A DNA stretch of 35,289 bases from Collimonas sp. UBA1456 (GCA_002325825.1 DCSW01000038.1:1-35289), one strand, 5' to 3'; shown: positions 8,936-17,751, counted from the stretch's first letter. Numbers and translations: made by a program. Notes: a model not told the origin generated them from the letters alone.

Positions 8936-9614
8936 ATGAAAGCAATGACATTTGCTGCCTGTCGCGGCGAGCGCATGTCTTCACAGGGTCCGCGGTCGGC
9001 CTTTGATCGTCTGGTACATCGTTAACTTGGTACGCCCCGGCATTATTAAGATCGTTATCAATCACACCCATCTTGGACACATGACTGGAGAGACCTTGAG
9101 CGAAGGCAGTAAAGATGGCGCCATCATCCGCTATTCGGCGGAAAACGTGGTGTCGGAAACTGCCGGCGGCATCGCCAATGCCCGCCACCTGCAGGGAGAA
9201 GAGCCGTTCGTAGCGATAGCCAGCGATGGCTATTGCCCAGATTTCGACTTTGAGCAAGTCAAGAATATGCTGGAAGACAACGACCTGTCGAGCCAGCACT
9301 ACCCACTCGATAAGCGAAACGTGGCGTGGCTTTACCTAGTGAAAAATCCGTCGCACCACCCACATGGTTATTTTTTCCTGAACAGTTTCTCGGTCAACAA
9401 CCAGCGTGAGCCCGGCCATACTTATACCTACTCGGGCGTCGGCGTCTATCGCCCTGAGATGTTCGATGCAGTCAGTCTTGGCCAGCCGGAAAAACTGGTG
9501 ACGCTGATGCGCAAATATGCAACGCTCGGTCAGCTTGGCGACGAGGTGTATCGCGGCGCCTGGACAGACGTCGGCACCATCGAACGCCTAGATCAACTCA
9601 ACGCGCCGTTGTAA
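8936..9614 (+). pseudogene. murU: MurNAc-1-P uridylyltransferase MurU, broken N-terminus
   Basis: MurU makes UDP-MurNAc from MurNAc-1-phosphate and UTP, downstream of AmgK. The start is recognisable as MKAMTFAACRGERM from 8936; family members read AAGRGERM, so the first Gly of the nucleotide-binding loop is now Cys. A deletion of roughly a dozen codons then removes the RPLTDxxPKPLL segment with its catalytic Lys and changes frame. The rest continues open as VRGRPLIVWYIVNLV through ETAGGI, VGVYRPEMFD and YRGAWTDVGTIERLDQLNAPL, ending at 9614. An internal start could still yield a C-terminal fragment, but without the nucleotide-binding site. Confidence 0.9.
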
Positions 9615-9649
9615 ACGTCGCATCACACAACCCGTTACAAAGATTAGGA

Positions 9650-11002
9650 ATGAGCGTCAGTATGACTCCTTACAGCACACGTCGCAGCAAACTGATTACA
9701 CAAATGCAGGCCATGGGTGGCGGCGTCGCCATCGTCTCCACCGCGCCGGAAATGACTCGCAACGCCGATTCCGATTTCCCGTATCGCCACGATAGCAGCT
9801 TCTATTACCTGACCGGCTTTACCGAGCCGGGCGCGGTGCTGGTGCTGGTCTCTGGAAAGGAGCCGAAATCGATTCTATTTTGTCGCGAGAAAGATCTGGA
9901 GCGTAAAATCTGGGACGGCTATCGTTTAGGACCTGAGGCGGCGTGTGCTGAACTCGGTTTCGATGCATCGTTTGCGATCGATGCAATCGATAGCGAAATG
10001 CCGAAGCTGCTGACCGACATGCCGACGATTTTCTATACGTTGGGCAAGCAAGCTAACCGCGATGCCCAGTTGCAAAGTTGGCTCAACAAGCTCGGCGGCC
10101 AGGGTCGCATCGATGTCAGCGCACCGCACGCGATCCATAGCCTGGAGCCTCTGCTGGCCGAAATGCGTTTGTTCAAAGATACCGGCGAGCAGGCGATCAT
10201 GCAACGTTCGGGGCAGATTGCCGCCGGTGCGCATCGCCGTGCCATGCGCATCGCACGGCCTGGCTTGCGCGAATACCATCTGGAAGCGGAAATCCTGCAC
10301 GAGTTTCGAAGCAATGGTGCCGGATTTCCCGCCTATACCCCGATCGTCGCTACCGGATCGAATGCCTGCGTACTGCACTATCGCGCCGGCAATACCGAAC
10401 TGAAGGACGGCGACCTGGTGCTGATCGATGCCGGTTGCGAATTTGAAAGCTACGCCTCCGACATCACCCGTACCTTCCCCGTCAACGGTGTTTTCTCCAG
10501 ACCGCAAAAGACTTTGTACGAAATCGTGTTGGCGGCGCAAGTCGCAGCAATTGCCGTGACCTGCGCTGGCCAGCGCTTCATCGACGGCCACCACGCCGCG
10601 CTGCGCATACTGGTGCAAGGCATGCTCGATACAGGCCTACTCAACAAGAGCAAAGTCGGCACATTGGATGACGTGATTGCCAATGGCGATTATCGTCAGT
10701 TCTATATGCACAACACAGGCCATTGGATCGGACTTGATGTGCATGACGTCGGCGCCTATCGCGAACCTGGTGAAATCGTGCCTGAGGGCGAACAAAAACC
10801 GTGGCGCAAGCTACAACCTGGTATGGTCACTACCGTCGAGCCAGGAATTTACGTGCATCCTGGCGAAGGCGTGCCAGAGCAATTCTGGCATATCGGCATC
10901 CGCATCGAAGACGACATCCTGGTGACCACGGACGGTAACATCAATCTGACCAGAGACGTGCCGACAGCGATCACCGAAATTGAAGCATTGATGCGCAAAT
11001 GA
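9650..11002 (+). CDS. pepP: Xaa-Pro aminopeptidase PepP
   Basis: PepP removes N-terminal residues that precede proline, using a dinuclear manganese site of the pita-bread fold. The product is 450 residues. Metal ligands are all present: Asp260 and Asp271 in LIDAGCEFESYASDITRTFP, His354 in MHNTGHWIGLDVHD, Glu397 in TVEPGIY and Glu420 in GIRIEDD. The N-terminal AMP_N domain includes FPYRHDSSFYYLTGF. The first two ATGs (9650 and 9662) are both possible; AGGA lies too close to the first and at fair distance from the second. It follows murU on the plus strand and precedes the HAD gene, an order seen in related Burkholderiales. Confidence 0.96.
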   Translation: MSVSMTPYSTRRSKLITQMQAMGGGVAIVSTAPEMTRNADSDFPYRHDSSFYYLTGFTEPGAVLVLVSGKEPKSILFCREKDLERKIWDGYRLGPEAACAELGFDASFAIDAIDSEMPKLLTDMPTIFYTLGKQANRDAQLQSWLNKLGGQGRIDVSAPHAIHSLEPLLAEMRLFKDTGEQAIMQRSGQIAAGAHRRAMRIARPGLREYHLEAEILHEFRSNGAGFPAYTPIVATGSNACVLHYRAGNTELKDGDLVLIDAGCEFESYASDITRTFPVNGVFSRPQKTLYEIVLAAQVAAIAVTCAGQRFIDGHHAALRILVQGMLDTGLLNKSKVGTLDDVIANGDYRQFYMHNTGHWIGLDVHDVGAYREPGEIVPEGEQKPWRKLQPGMVTTVEPGIYVHPGEGVPEQFWHIGIRIEDDILVTTDGNINLTRDVPTAITEIEALMRK

Positions 11003-11048
11003 TCGACAACCAGCTGCTGAAAAACAAGATTCGGTGCGCACTGGCATC

Positions 11049-11690
11049 ATGACGATCATGAAAACCGCAACTCCCACCATCGTCGTATTCGGTCTCGGCG
11101 GCGTACTCATTGAGTGGAATCCTGATTACCTGTTCCGCAAGCTGATCGCCAACGAAACCGAACGCAAGTGGTTCCTCGCCAACGCTTACAACAGCGAATG
11201 GTATCTCCAACAGAATGGAGGTCGGCCATTCAACGAAGCGATCCTTACAATCAGCACCAAGAACCCCGAACATGCGCATCTGATTGCCACATTCCATGCG
11301 TGCCGGACCGAAATGATAGTTGGCACCCTAGCCGAAGGCATCGCGATTTTCGAAGCACTGGAAAGTACCAGCATGCCGCTTTTTGCATTGAACAACTGGT
11401 CGGCCGAAACCTCCCCTTACGCGTGGAGAAACTATCTATTATTACATCACGTCAAGGATGTGCTGGTATCAGGTCGCGAAAAATTGATCGAACCGAATAC
11501 ATGTATTTGCGCACGCATGCTGGAACGCATTCGCCTGCATTATTCTGACGCCGAGCCGGGACAACTCGTATTTATCGACAATGTCAGAAGAAATGCCGAT
11601 GTCGCGCAAGAACTTGGATGGCATGCCACCCATCACACTACGCCGGCCGACACCACGGCACAGTTACGCAGTTGGGGCTTGCTGCCATGA
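11049..11690 (+). CDS. HAD-superfamily protein lacking the nucleophile Asp
   Basis: This protein of about 213 residues has the fold of HAD hydrolases of the YihX/haloacid-dehalogenase type. Motif I should read VVFDLGGVL; here it reads VVFGLGGVL (codon GGT at 11091), so the nucleophilic Asp is replaced by Gly. Motif II reads ALNNWSAET where the family has ALTNWS. Motif III includes VSGREKLIEPN and motif IV FIDNVRRNADVA. Without the nucleophile, phosphatase activity is not expected. Substrate is unknown. The start is uncertain (GTG at 11034, ATG at 11049 or 11058), with no clear ribosome-binding site. Its stop overlaps the ubiH start as ATGA, so the two are translationally coupled. Confidence 0.85.
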   Translation: MTIMKTATPTIVVFGLGGVLIEWNPDYLFRKLIANETERKWFLANAYNSEWYLQQNGGRPFNEAILTISTKNPEHAHLIATFHACRTEMIVGTLAEGIAIFEALESTSMPLFALNNWSAETSPYAWRNYLLLHHVKDVLVSGREKLIEPNTCICARMLERIRLHYSDAEPGQLVFIDNVRRNADVAQELGWHATHHTTPADTTAQLRSWGLLP

Positions 11691-12877
11691 GCAACATGGA
11701 CAACATCGGCAATCCACATCATCAGACGGACGCCGACATCGCCATCTGCGGCGCCGGTCCGGTCGGTCTCTGCTTGGCAGCACTACTGGTAAAGCGCGGC
11801 ATTGCCGCAGAACGCATCGCACTGATCGATGCCAGAACCGTAGAATTGGCAAGACAAGATCCTCGTTCGCTGGCCCTGTCGTATGGTAGCCGCCAGATTC
11901 TACAGGAAATACAGGCGTGGCCGATCGCCGCCACCGCAATCCACGAAATCCATATATCGCGCCGCAGCCACTTTGGCCGCACTTTAATCGAACGCAATGA
12001 ATTCCAACTGCCAGCACTCGGATACGTGACCCGCTACGGCACACTGATAACCGCTTTGGCAGCTTTGCCGACGCTGGCCAATGTACAATTGCTGCGACCG
12101 GCACAAGTGAGCTCCAGCAACAAGCATGACGACCATGTGGCGCTGCAATTGTCGGATGGCAGCACCCTACGCAGCAAACTGCTGGTGCAAGCCGAAGGCG
12201 GCCTATTCGGCGACCAGAACGGCAAATCGCTGCAGCGCGATTACCAGCAGATCGGCATCGTCGCCCACGTCCAGGCCAGCGCACCTGTGGAACACCGCGC
12301 GTTTGAACGCTTCACCGATGAAGGCCCATTAGCGCTGCTGCCGCAGGATGATATTCACGGTAACAACTACGCATTGGTATGGTGCGTGCGGCCAGAGACT
12401 GCCAGCCAGTTGCTGGCGCTCGACGATACCGTATTCCTGGCAGCATTGGCGGAAGTCTTCGGCGGCCGGCTTGGACGCTTTATTAAGACGTCCAAACGCA
12501 ACGGCTTTGCGCTCGGCCTGAATGCCCGCCCTGCCACATCGCCAAGGACTGTAGCGATCGGAAATGCCGCGCAAACCCTGCATCCCGTAGCCGGTCAAGG
12601 CTTGAACCTGGGCCTACGCGACGCCGCGATTCTGGCACGTTCGCTGGCAAGCGAGATATCGGCCGATGCGTTGCATCAGTTCGCCGCCAGTAGAAAAGTC
12701 GACCGCAACATCACCATCCATCTAACCGACGTCATGGCGCGGATTTTTACCAGCACGCCGGATGGCGCCTCCTCGCAAATCCAGCAAACTTTGCTCGGCC
12801 TGTCACTGGGTCTGGTTGACGTCATCAAGCCGGTACGGCACTTGTTGGTCCGGCAAATGATGCTCGGCCAGCGCTGA
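11687..12877 (+). CDS. ubiH: FAD-dependent ubiquinone hydroxylase, UbiH family
   Basis: UbiH-family flavin monooxygenases hydroxylate the aromatic ring during aerobic ubiquinone synthesis. The product from the ATG at 11687 is 396 residues. It has the N-terminal dinucleotide-binding IAICGAGPVGLCLAALL, the central RSLALSYGSRQIL and the FAD-binding GNAAQTLHPVAGQGLNLGLRD. The start overlaps the HAD stop (ATGA). An upstream in-frame extension to 11618 lies entirely inside the HAD gene and is not credible. Retention fits with the intact ubiB and ubiJ at the right end. Which ring position it hydroxylates cannot be told from sequence alone. Confidence 0.93.
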   Translation: MSNMDNIGNPHHQTDADIAICGAGPVGLCLAALLVKRGIAAERIALIDARTVELARQDPRSLALSYGSRQILQEIQAWPIAATAIHEIHISRRSHFGRTLIERNEFQLPALGYVTRYGTLITALAALPTLANVQLLRPAQVSSSNKHDDHVALQLSDGSTLRSKLLVQAEGGLFGDQNGKSLQRDYQQIGIVAHVQASAPVEHRAFERFTDEGPLALLPQDDIHGNNYALVWCVRPETASQLLALDDTVFLAALAEVFGGRLGRFIKTSKRNGFALGLNARPATSPRTVAIGNAAQTLHPVAGQGLNLGLRDAAILARSLASEISADALHQFAASRKVDRNITIHLTDVMARIFTSTPDGASSQIQQTLLGLSLGLVDVIKPVRHLLVRQMMLGQR

Positions 12878-12954
12878 TACAGGAAGCATCCACTGCCAAA
12901 TAAAAGCCGCGCCAATTTTACCCTGCGTGACTTTTATTGAAAATACAATCGATG

Positions 12955-13744
12955 TTATTCAACTGCCTTCACCATATCTCCAATCACCTTCTTCGCATTT
13001 CCAAACACCATCATGGTCTTGTTCATATAGAACAACTCGTTATCGAGACCGACATAACCGGCGGCCATCGAGCGTTTGTTGACGATTACGATCTTGGCTT
13101 TATAGACTTCCAGAATCGGTATGCCGGCGATCCGACGACTTCGGATTCTTGGAGGCGGGATGCACCACATCATTGGCACCTAGCACAACGTCGGCGCGAC
13201 CGAATTCGCCGTTGATATCTTCCATTTCAAGCGCTTGATCTTAAAGCACTTCCGCTTCTGCCTTCAGCGCGTGCTGCGCGTGGTCCACTGCCAGTCCATA
13301 GCCAGGGACGATGATCACGATACCAGAGAATCACACCGCTAGCAGCAGGTTGGTGAAATGCTAGCAGCGAAAACTCACCGGCTCGCCCTGGAACAGACGG
13401 AATTTGTATTTCCTCGACAACTTTCCGAATGCTATCACCGAACCGAAGAACGTAATCGCACCAACGAAGGTATCGATGAACAGTTCGATGCGGTCACCGA
13501 TCGGCAGCGCCTCGCTGTGAATGACGATGCCGAAGGCCAAAGGCTCCGACACCGCTGCAAGGCCGATCATCGAGTGCATCGCCGCCACCAGTTCCGGCAT
13601 CTTGATCATTTCGACGTGCTTGGCCAGGAATGTACCGATGCCGCCACCCCCCACAGCCACGCCGCCGGAGACCAGCTCTTCGGAAACATGGATGAAGCAA
13701 ACCAAGGCGATCAGATACAGCAGAGTAACCTGGTTAATGCTCAT
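12955..13744 (-). pseudogene. pntB: NAD(P) transhydrogenase beta subunit PntB, broken
   Basis: PntB is the NADP-binding, membrane-spanning subunit of the proton-translocating transhydrogenase. N-terminal pieces are recognisable from 13744: VTLLYLIALVCFIHV, HVEMIKMPELVAAMHSMIGLAA and IAFGKLSRKYKFRLFQGEPVSF. Sequence between the first helix and the VGGGGIGTFLAK segment is missing. Further on, in changing frames, come IVIIVPGYGLAVDHAQHALK and EMEDINGEFG. The C-terminal IPILEVYKAKIVIVNKRSMAAGY follows, ending KKVIGDMVKAVE at 12955. Much of the NADP domain is deleted. Confidence 0.92.
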
Positions 13745-13782
13745 TGCTTGCTTCCCTGATCTGCCGCCGTTTTGGCCTTAGG

Positions 13783-14068
13783 CTATTTTTTCTTGAACAT
13801 TTCCAGCATGCGCTGGGTGACCAGGAAACCGCCGAATACATTGACGGCAGCAAGCGCCACCGCCAAAGTGGCGGCAATCTGCCCGACGATGCCTTGGGTG
13901 AGACCGGCTGCCAACATTGCGCCGATGGTGATGATGGCAGAGATGGCGTTGGTGACCACCGTCAGCGGCGTATGCAAGGGAGGGGTAACGGCCCAGACCG
14001 CGTGGTAGCCGACGGTAGATCGCCAGTACGAAGATGATCAGGTTGGCGATGGTGTGCGTGACTTTCAT
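13783..14068 (-). pseudogene. pntAB: Transhydrogenase subunit PntAB, single frameshift
   Basis: This is the small membrane subunit (alpha-2) of the transhydrogenase. From the ATG at 14068, preceded by AAAGGGAAA as a good ribosome-binding site, the frame gives MKVTHTIANLIIFVLAIY. It then breaks by one extra base near 14011-14017. Removing it restores VGYHAVWAVTPPLHTPLTVVTNAISAI, GAMLAAGLTQGIVG and NVFGGFLVTQRMLEMFKKK to the stop at 13783. This is the least damaged of the three pnt genes and the only one with a single visible lesion. Confidence 0.9.
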
Positions 14069-14216
14069 AGTTTCCCTTTAAAGCAAGTCTGAATAACTTC
14101 CGCTACTATTTACCGTAACATCCCCGGCGCGAGCAGGAATACATTTTCCTCGTAACGCTATGCGTTAATGTGACTCCCCGATCCAGATCACCGCATTCGC
14201 CGGGATGACGAATTAT

Positions 14217-14579
14217 TTAAATCTCTTTCGAACTGGTAATCTTGTTGTTATCGTCGACAAACACCACTTTCGGCACATGGCTGAGCGCTTCATCGTCGGA
14301 AAGTGGAGCATAAGTGCAGATGATCAACAAGTCGTCCAGATGAGCGCAACGGGCAGCTGCGCCATTCAACGAGATTTCGCCGCTGCCGCGCTTGCCGCGG
14401 ATGGCGTAGGTTGAAAACCGCCGACCGTTGTTGACATTGTACAGCTCAATCTTTTCAAATTCCCGGATATCGGCCGCTTCTAGCAGCTCCTCATCGATAC
14501 CACATGAGCCCTCGTAGTGCAAGTCGGCTTGGGTAACGATTGCGCGATGAATTTTGGCGCGCAGCATGATACGTTGCAT
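14217..14579 (-). CDS. panD: Aspartate 1-decarboxylase PanD
   Basis: PanD decarboxylates aspartate to beta-alanine for pantothenate and coenzyme A. It self-cleaves between Gly24 and Ser25 to create the pyruvoyl cofactor. From the ATG at 14579 the product has 120 residues, beginning MQRIMLRAKIHRAIVTQADLHYEGSCGID, with the G-S cleavage site intact. GGAG nine bases upstream supports this start over the upstream in-frame candidate at 14606. The gene lies on the minus strand between the pntAA and pntAB remnants, which is unusual because pnt genes normally adjoin. It is the only undamaged gene in that block. Confidence 0.95.
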   Translation of the reverse strand: MQRIMLRAKIHRAIVTQADLHYEGSCGIDEELLEAADIREFEKIELYNVNNGRRFSTYAIRGKRGSGEISLNGAAARCAHLDDLLIICTYAPLSDDEALSHVPKVVFVDDNNKITSSKEI

Positions 14580-14588
14580 ATCTTTTTT

Positions 14589-14592
14589 CTCC
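14589..14592 (-). promoter_or_regulatory. Ribosome binding site for panD
   Basis: GGAG on the minus strand lies nine bases upstream of the ATG at 14579. It decides the panD start. Confidence 0.65.
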
Positions 14593-14600
14593 ATTTTATA

Positions 14601-14629
14601 AAGCATCCGGCTGCAACCGGATGATGCTT
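14601..14629. promoter_or_regulatory. Hairpin in the panD leader
   Basis: AAGCATCCGG pairs with CCGGATGATGCTT around a CTGCAA loop, leaving a three-base bulge. It sits just upstream of the panD ribosome-binding site. Read on the plus strand it is followed by CTTCTTTTAC, so it could instead be a weak terminator. The role is not determined. Confidence 0.4.
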
Positions 14630-14699
14630 CTTTTACAGCGATTAATTAAATCGGTTAAATCGGTGCCCAGTTAGTTGCCGGGCAGGCTTTTTTGGCCGC

Positions 14700-15540
14700 T
14701 TATTTGCGCATGACTCCGCCGCCTCTGCACAACAGCGTCACGGTGACGATCTCGTCTTCGCGGGTTGATCACCAGGCCACCTTCGGCGTTGATACGGACA
14801 CCGTGTTTTATGACGGTCTTGCCGCTTTCGGACAACGAGCAGTTGCCGCCTATCTCAACCACCATATCGAGGATCACCGAATCAGGGTTCATGACCTTGA
14901 CGGTCTCCTCGCTGATCAACAGCGGCGCCTTGGGTGATTTCCTTTTCTTCATCGATAATGAACGGCATATCCAGGAATTTCGCCTCGAACGATTCGATAT
15001 GCTCCTTGATGACAGCAAGCCGAACATCAGATGCCTCGATCACCGCACCAAAATGCTTGGCGGTTGCAATCGCCTGCAAATCGGCGACGCCGGCGCCAAT
15101 GATCAACATCAGCACCTCCTTATACCCGGCAATATTAACTTACGACGACAGTACGTCCATCGATTGCGCACGTAAAGTACGCGACATGGCCTCCAGCACG
15201 AATGCGGTCAAGCCGAGTATTACAATAAAAGTAATATTATTAATATAATAAGGATTCAGCATATCCACCGCCACCGTGCCGCTTTTCAGTAGCGGCACGG
15301 TGGCGGCACTTAGAGCACACACTTTCAGCACCGTTTCCACGCAAAACGCCGCCGCATCGACCACCTGCGCGCCGGCCACAGCAAAAGCCTCATCGGTAAT
15401 GCTCGACGACATGCCGGCACCAGCACCTGATACTTGGCGGCTACCAGTTTCTCTACTGTCTCCGGAGTTGCAGCAACCCGGGTTTCACCAAGCCAAATCT
15501 TGGCGGAGATGCCGATTTTTATGTAATCCTCCCATTGCAT
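14700..15540 (-). pseudogene. pntAA: NAD(P) transhydrogenase alpha-1 subunit PntAA, broken
   Basis: PntAA is the NAD-binding subunit of the transhydrogenase. The start region reads IGISAKIWLGETRVAATPETVEKLVAAKYQVLV, and then the frame shifts to DEAFAVAGAQVVDAAAF, VLKVCALS and LLKSGTVAVDMLNPYY. A third frame gives LMLIIGAGVADLQAIATAKHFGAVIEASDVR, where the NAD-binding GAGVAG now has Asp for the last Gly. After the EKEI segment, a large piece is deleted before KAPLLISEETVK and GGNCSLSESGKTVIKHGVRI. The true C-terminus DEIVTVTLLCRGGGVMRK ends at 14700 in yet another frame. Many independent lesions point to long-standing decay. Confidence 0.92.
15268..15306. repeat. Perfect 16-bp inverted repeat inside pntAA remnant
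   Basis: The 16 bases at 15268-15283 are the exact reverse complement of those at 15291-15306, around a seven-base loop. Read on the minus strand it still encodes the TVPLLKSGTVAV part of pntAA. Confidence 0.8.
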
Positions 15541-15749
15541 TGGTGTAGGAATTATTATCGGAATCTTACGCGCAAAAATTGCGTGTATTCAACTCGAGTC
15601 TTGATGCAAGCTTATTTTATTCTTGAATACAAACTGCATGTTTGGTGCAAATTGTTACCAAGATGACACAGGCACCTTGTACGCCTATTAACTACATCGC
15701 ATCGAGAATCGGTGAGCCGCGTTAAAATGTCGTATTAACCGGGGAATTT
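15541..15749. promoter_or_regulatory. Intergenic region upstream of nudJ
   Basis: This 209-base gap separates the pntAA remnant (minus) from nudJ (plus). It holds AT-rich stretches near 15600-15660 and ends with a GGGGAA ribosome-binding site before the nudJ ATG. No further motif is clear. Confidence 0.35.
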
Positions 15750-16235
15750 ATGACTGACCTTTGGAAACCCTCTGTCACGGTTGCTGCGATCATAGAGCGC
15801 GACGGTCTCTTTTTGCTCATAGAGGAAGCGACCAGTGACGGCATACGCATCAATCAGCCGGCCGGCCATCTCGATCCGAACGAGTCGCTGGTGCATGCTG
15901 TCGTGCGCGAGACGCTGGAAGAAGCGGCCTACGACTTCACCCCGACCGCATTGGTAGGCATGTACATGGCTCGCTATGTATCGGCACGCACCGGCGAAGT
16001 GGTCACTTACTTGCGTTTTGCCTTTTGCGGCGATCTAGGACAGCAACACGATCGGCCTCTGGATCATGGCATCCTGCGCACGTTGTGGATGTCGCGCAAC
16101 GAGCTGGCGGCATGCCCAGAACGGCATCGCAGCCCGCAAATTCTATTATGTATTGACGATTACCTGCGCGGCCAGCGCGCACCTCTGGCGATGCTCAATA
16201 CGCATCCCAGTGCTTATGGAATAGAAAATGCCTGA
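15750..16235 (+). CDS. nudJ: NUDIX pyrophosphatase/phosphatase NudJ
   Basis: NudJ hydrolyses nucleoside di- and triphosphates and hydroxymethylpyrimidine (thiamine precursor) pyrophosphate. The product is 161 residues, with the Nudix box GHLDPNESLVHAVVRETLEEAA matching GX5EX7REUXEEXG apart from Ala in the last Gly position. The preceding INQPAGHL is characteristic of NudJ. The start has GGGGAA just upstream. The gene overlaps mnmA by eight bases, the same nudJ-mnmA pairing found in E. coli and many proteobacteria, which strengthens the assignment. Confidence 0.9.
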   Translation: MTDLWKPSVTVAAIIERDGLFLLIEEATSDGIRINQPAGHLDPNESLVHAVVRETLEEAAYDFTPTALVGMYMARYVSARTGEVVTYLRFAFCGDLGQQHDRPLDHGILRTLWMSRNELAACPERHRSPQILLCIDDYLRGQRAPLAMLNTHPSAYGIENA

Positions 16236-17349
16236 TAAAAAACGGGTTGTGATCGGCATGTCTGGCGGCGTCGATTCGTCGGTATCGGCATGGCTACTGA
16301 AACAACAAGGTTACGAAGTGATCGGCTTGTTCATGAAGAATTGGGAAGACGATGACGATTCCGAATACTGCTCGACCAGGCAAGACTGGATCGATGCGGT
16401 CAGCGTGGCTGACGTGATCGGCCTCGATATCGAGGTCGTCAATTTTGCCGCCGCATATAAAGATCGGGTATTCGCCGAATTCCTTCGCGAACATCAGGCC
16501 GGGCGCACCCCCAATCCAGACGTATTATGCAATGCCGAAATCAAGTTCAAGGCCTTCCTCGATCACGCGATGAAGTTGGGTGCCGATCTGATTGCCACCG
16601 GCCACTACGCGCGCGCGCGGCAGGCAGATTCTGGTCGTTTCGAGTTATTGAAAGCGGTCGACGCCAGCAAGGATCAAAGCTATTTTCTGCATCGTCTGAA
16701 TCAGGCGCAGTTATCGCGCACGCTTTTTCCACTTGGCGAAATCTCAAAAACCGAGGTACGCAAGATAGCAGAGAAAATCCAGCTGCCGAACGCCAAGAAG
16801 AAGGATTCGACCGGCATTTGTTTCATCGGCGAGCGGCCGTTTCGAGAATTCCTGAACCGTTACCTGTCGTACCAGCAGGGCCCGATGAAGACGCCGGACG
16901 ATGATACCGTCGGCGAGCACGTCGGCCTGAGCTTTTATACTCTGGGGCAACGCAAGGGCATCGGTCTGGGTGGCATGAAGAGCCATAGGAATGCCGGCGG
17001 CGACAGCGAGCCCTGGTATGTCGCCAGGAAGGATATGGAGAACAACACCTTGTATATCGTACAAGGGCATGACCACCCCTGGCTGTTATCGTCAACGCTG
17101 CAAGCCGGCCAACTCAGCTGGGTAGCGGGCGAAGCACCGGATATCGACAGCTTATCGGCCAAGACGCGATACCGGCAGGCCGACATGGCTTGCCGTTTCG
17201 ATAGCCTCGAAGTAGCAGGCGTAGAAAACTTCGCGTTGTGCTTCAACGACCCGCAATGGGCAGTCACTCCAGGTCAATCGGTCGTACTCTACGATGGCGA
17301 TATCTGCCTCGGCGGCGGGATTATCGAGTTTTCCGGCAACACTATCTGA
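16228..17349 (+). CDS. mnmA: tRNA-specific 2-thiouridylase MnmA
   Basis: MnmA thiolates the wobble uridine of tRNA-Lys, -Glu and -Gln with ATP and a persulphide relay. The 373-residue product shows the PP-loop GMSGGVDSS near residue 10. It also has the catalytic Cys101 in NPDVLCN and Cys198 in TGICFIGE, the tRNA-contacting GLFMKNWEDD, and the C-terminal beta-barrel with the GQRKGIGLGG and PWYVARKD segments. It appears complete. The ATG lies within the 3' end of nudJ, indicating translational coupling. Confidence 0.97.
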   Translation: MPDKKRVVIGMSGGVDSSVSAWLLKQQGYEVIGLFMKNWEDDDDSEYCSTRQDWIDAVSVADVIGLDIEVVNFAAAYKDRVFAEFLREHQAGRTPNPDVLCNAEIKFKAFLDHAMKLGADLIATGHYARARQADSGRFELLKAVDASKDQSYFLHRLNQAQLSRTLFPLGEISKTEVRKIAEKIQLPNAKKKDSTGICFIGERPFREFLNRYLSYQQGPMKTPDDDTVGEHVGLSFYTLGQRKGIGLGGMKSHRNAGGDSEPWYVARKDMENNTLYIVQGHDHPWLLSSTLQAGQLSWVAGEAPDIDSLSAKTRYRQADMACRFDSLEVAGVENFALCFNDPQWAVTPGQSVVLYDGDICLGGGIIEFSGNTI

Positions 17350-17751
17350 CGTGTGCTAAATTTCTCTTGCCGCCCCTCTCCTGGCAATGGCCGGTGAAGC
17401 TGCGCTTGTCGTCAACCCAGACAACGACTTGCTATGTCACTATATCTGTTTAACGGCGAAAATCGAAATCCAGTCTGCGCTGCCTCAAGGACGAGGTTGA
17501 CATTCGTCAACGTGCATCAGTTTCTTTTTTATTATTTTAAATATAGAAATAATACATTTTCAATATCAATATTTATTGTTCTCGATTAGGTTTTTACACT
17601 GAACTTGATCGATGGGCCGCAACACGAAAGCAACACTTACTTAGTAGTGTGACGCTCACCGAGGCAGGACCCGAGGACGACTCAACTCCTGTTTCGCCAA
17701 GCCCGGTGTCATCCCTCAATTTCTTATCGCGCACCGACGTGTAGGCTAGAG
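17350..17751. other. Long non-coding stretch after mnmA
   Basis: No gene is recognisable in these 402 bases. A short open stretch around 17388-17507, LAMAGEAALVVNPDNDLL and onward to a stop, looks like the beginning of a small exported protein, but it has no clear start or family. Bases 17520-17600 are strongly AT-rich, probably an old promoter region. Probably eroded genes. Confidence 0.35.

Noticed and set aside
9926..10618. 230-codon open frame on the minus strand
   Set aside because: It is antisense to the intact pepP gene and has no family resemblance.
14601..14629. A riboswitch upstream of panD
   Set aside because: Only one small hairpin is present, with no larger conserved fold, and no riboswitch class is known to me for panD.
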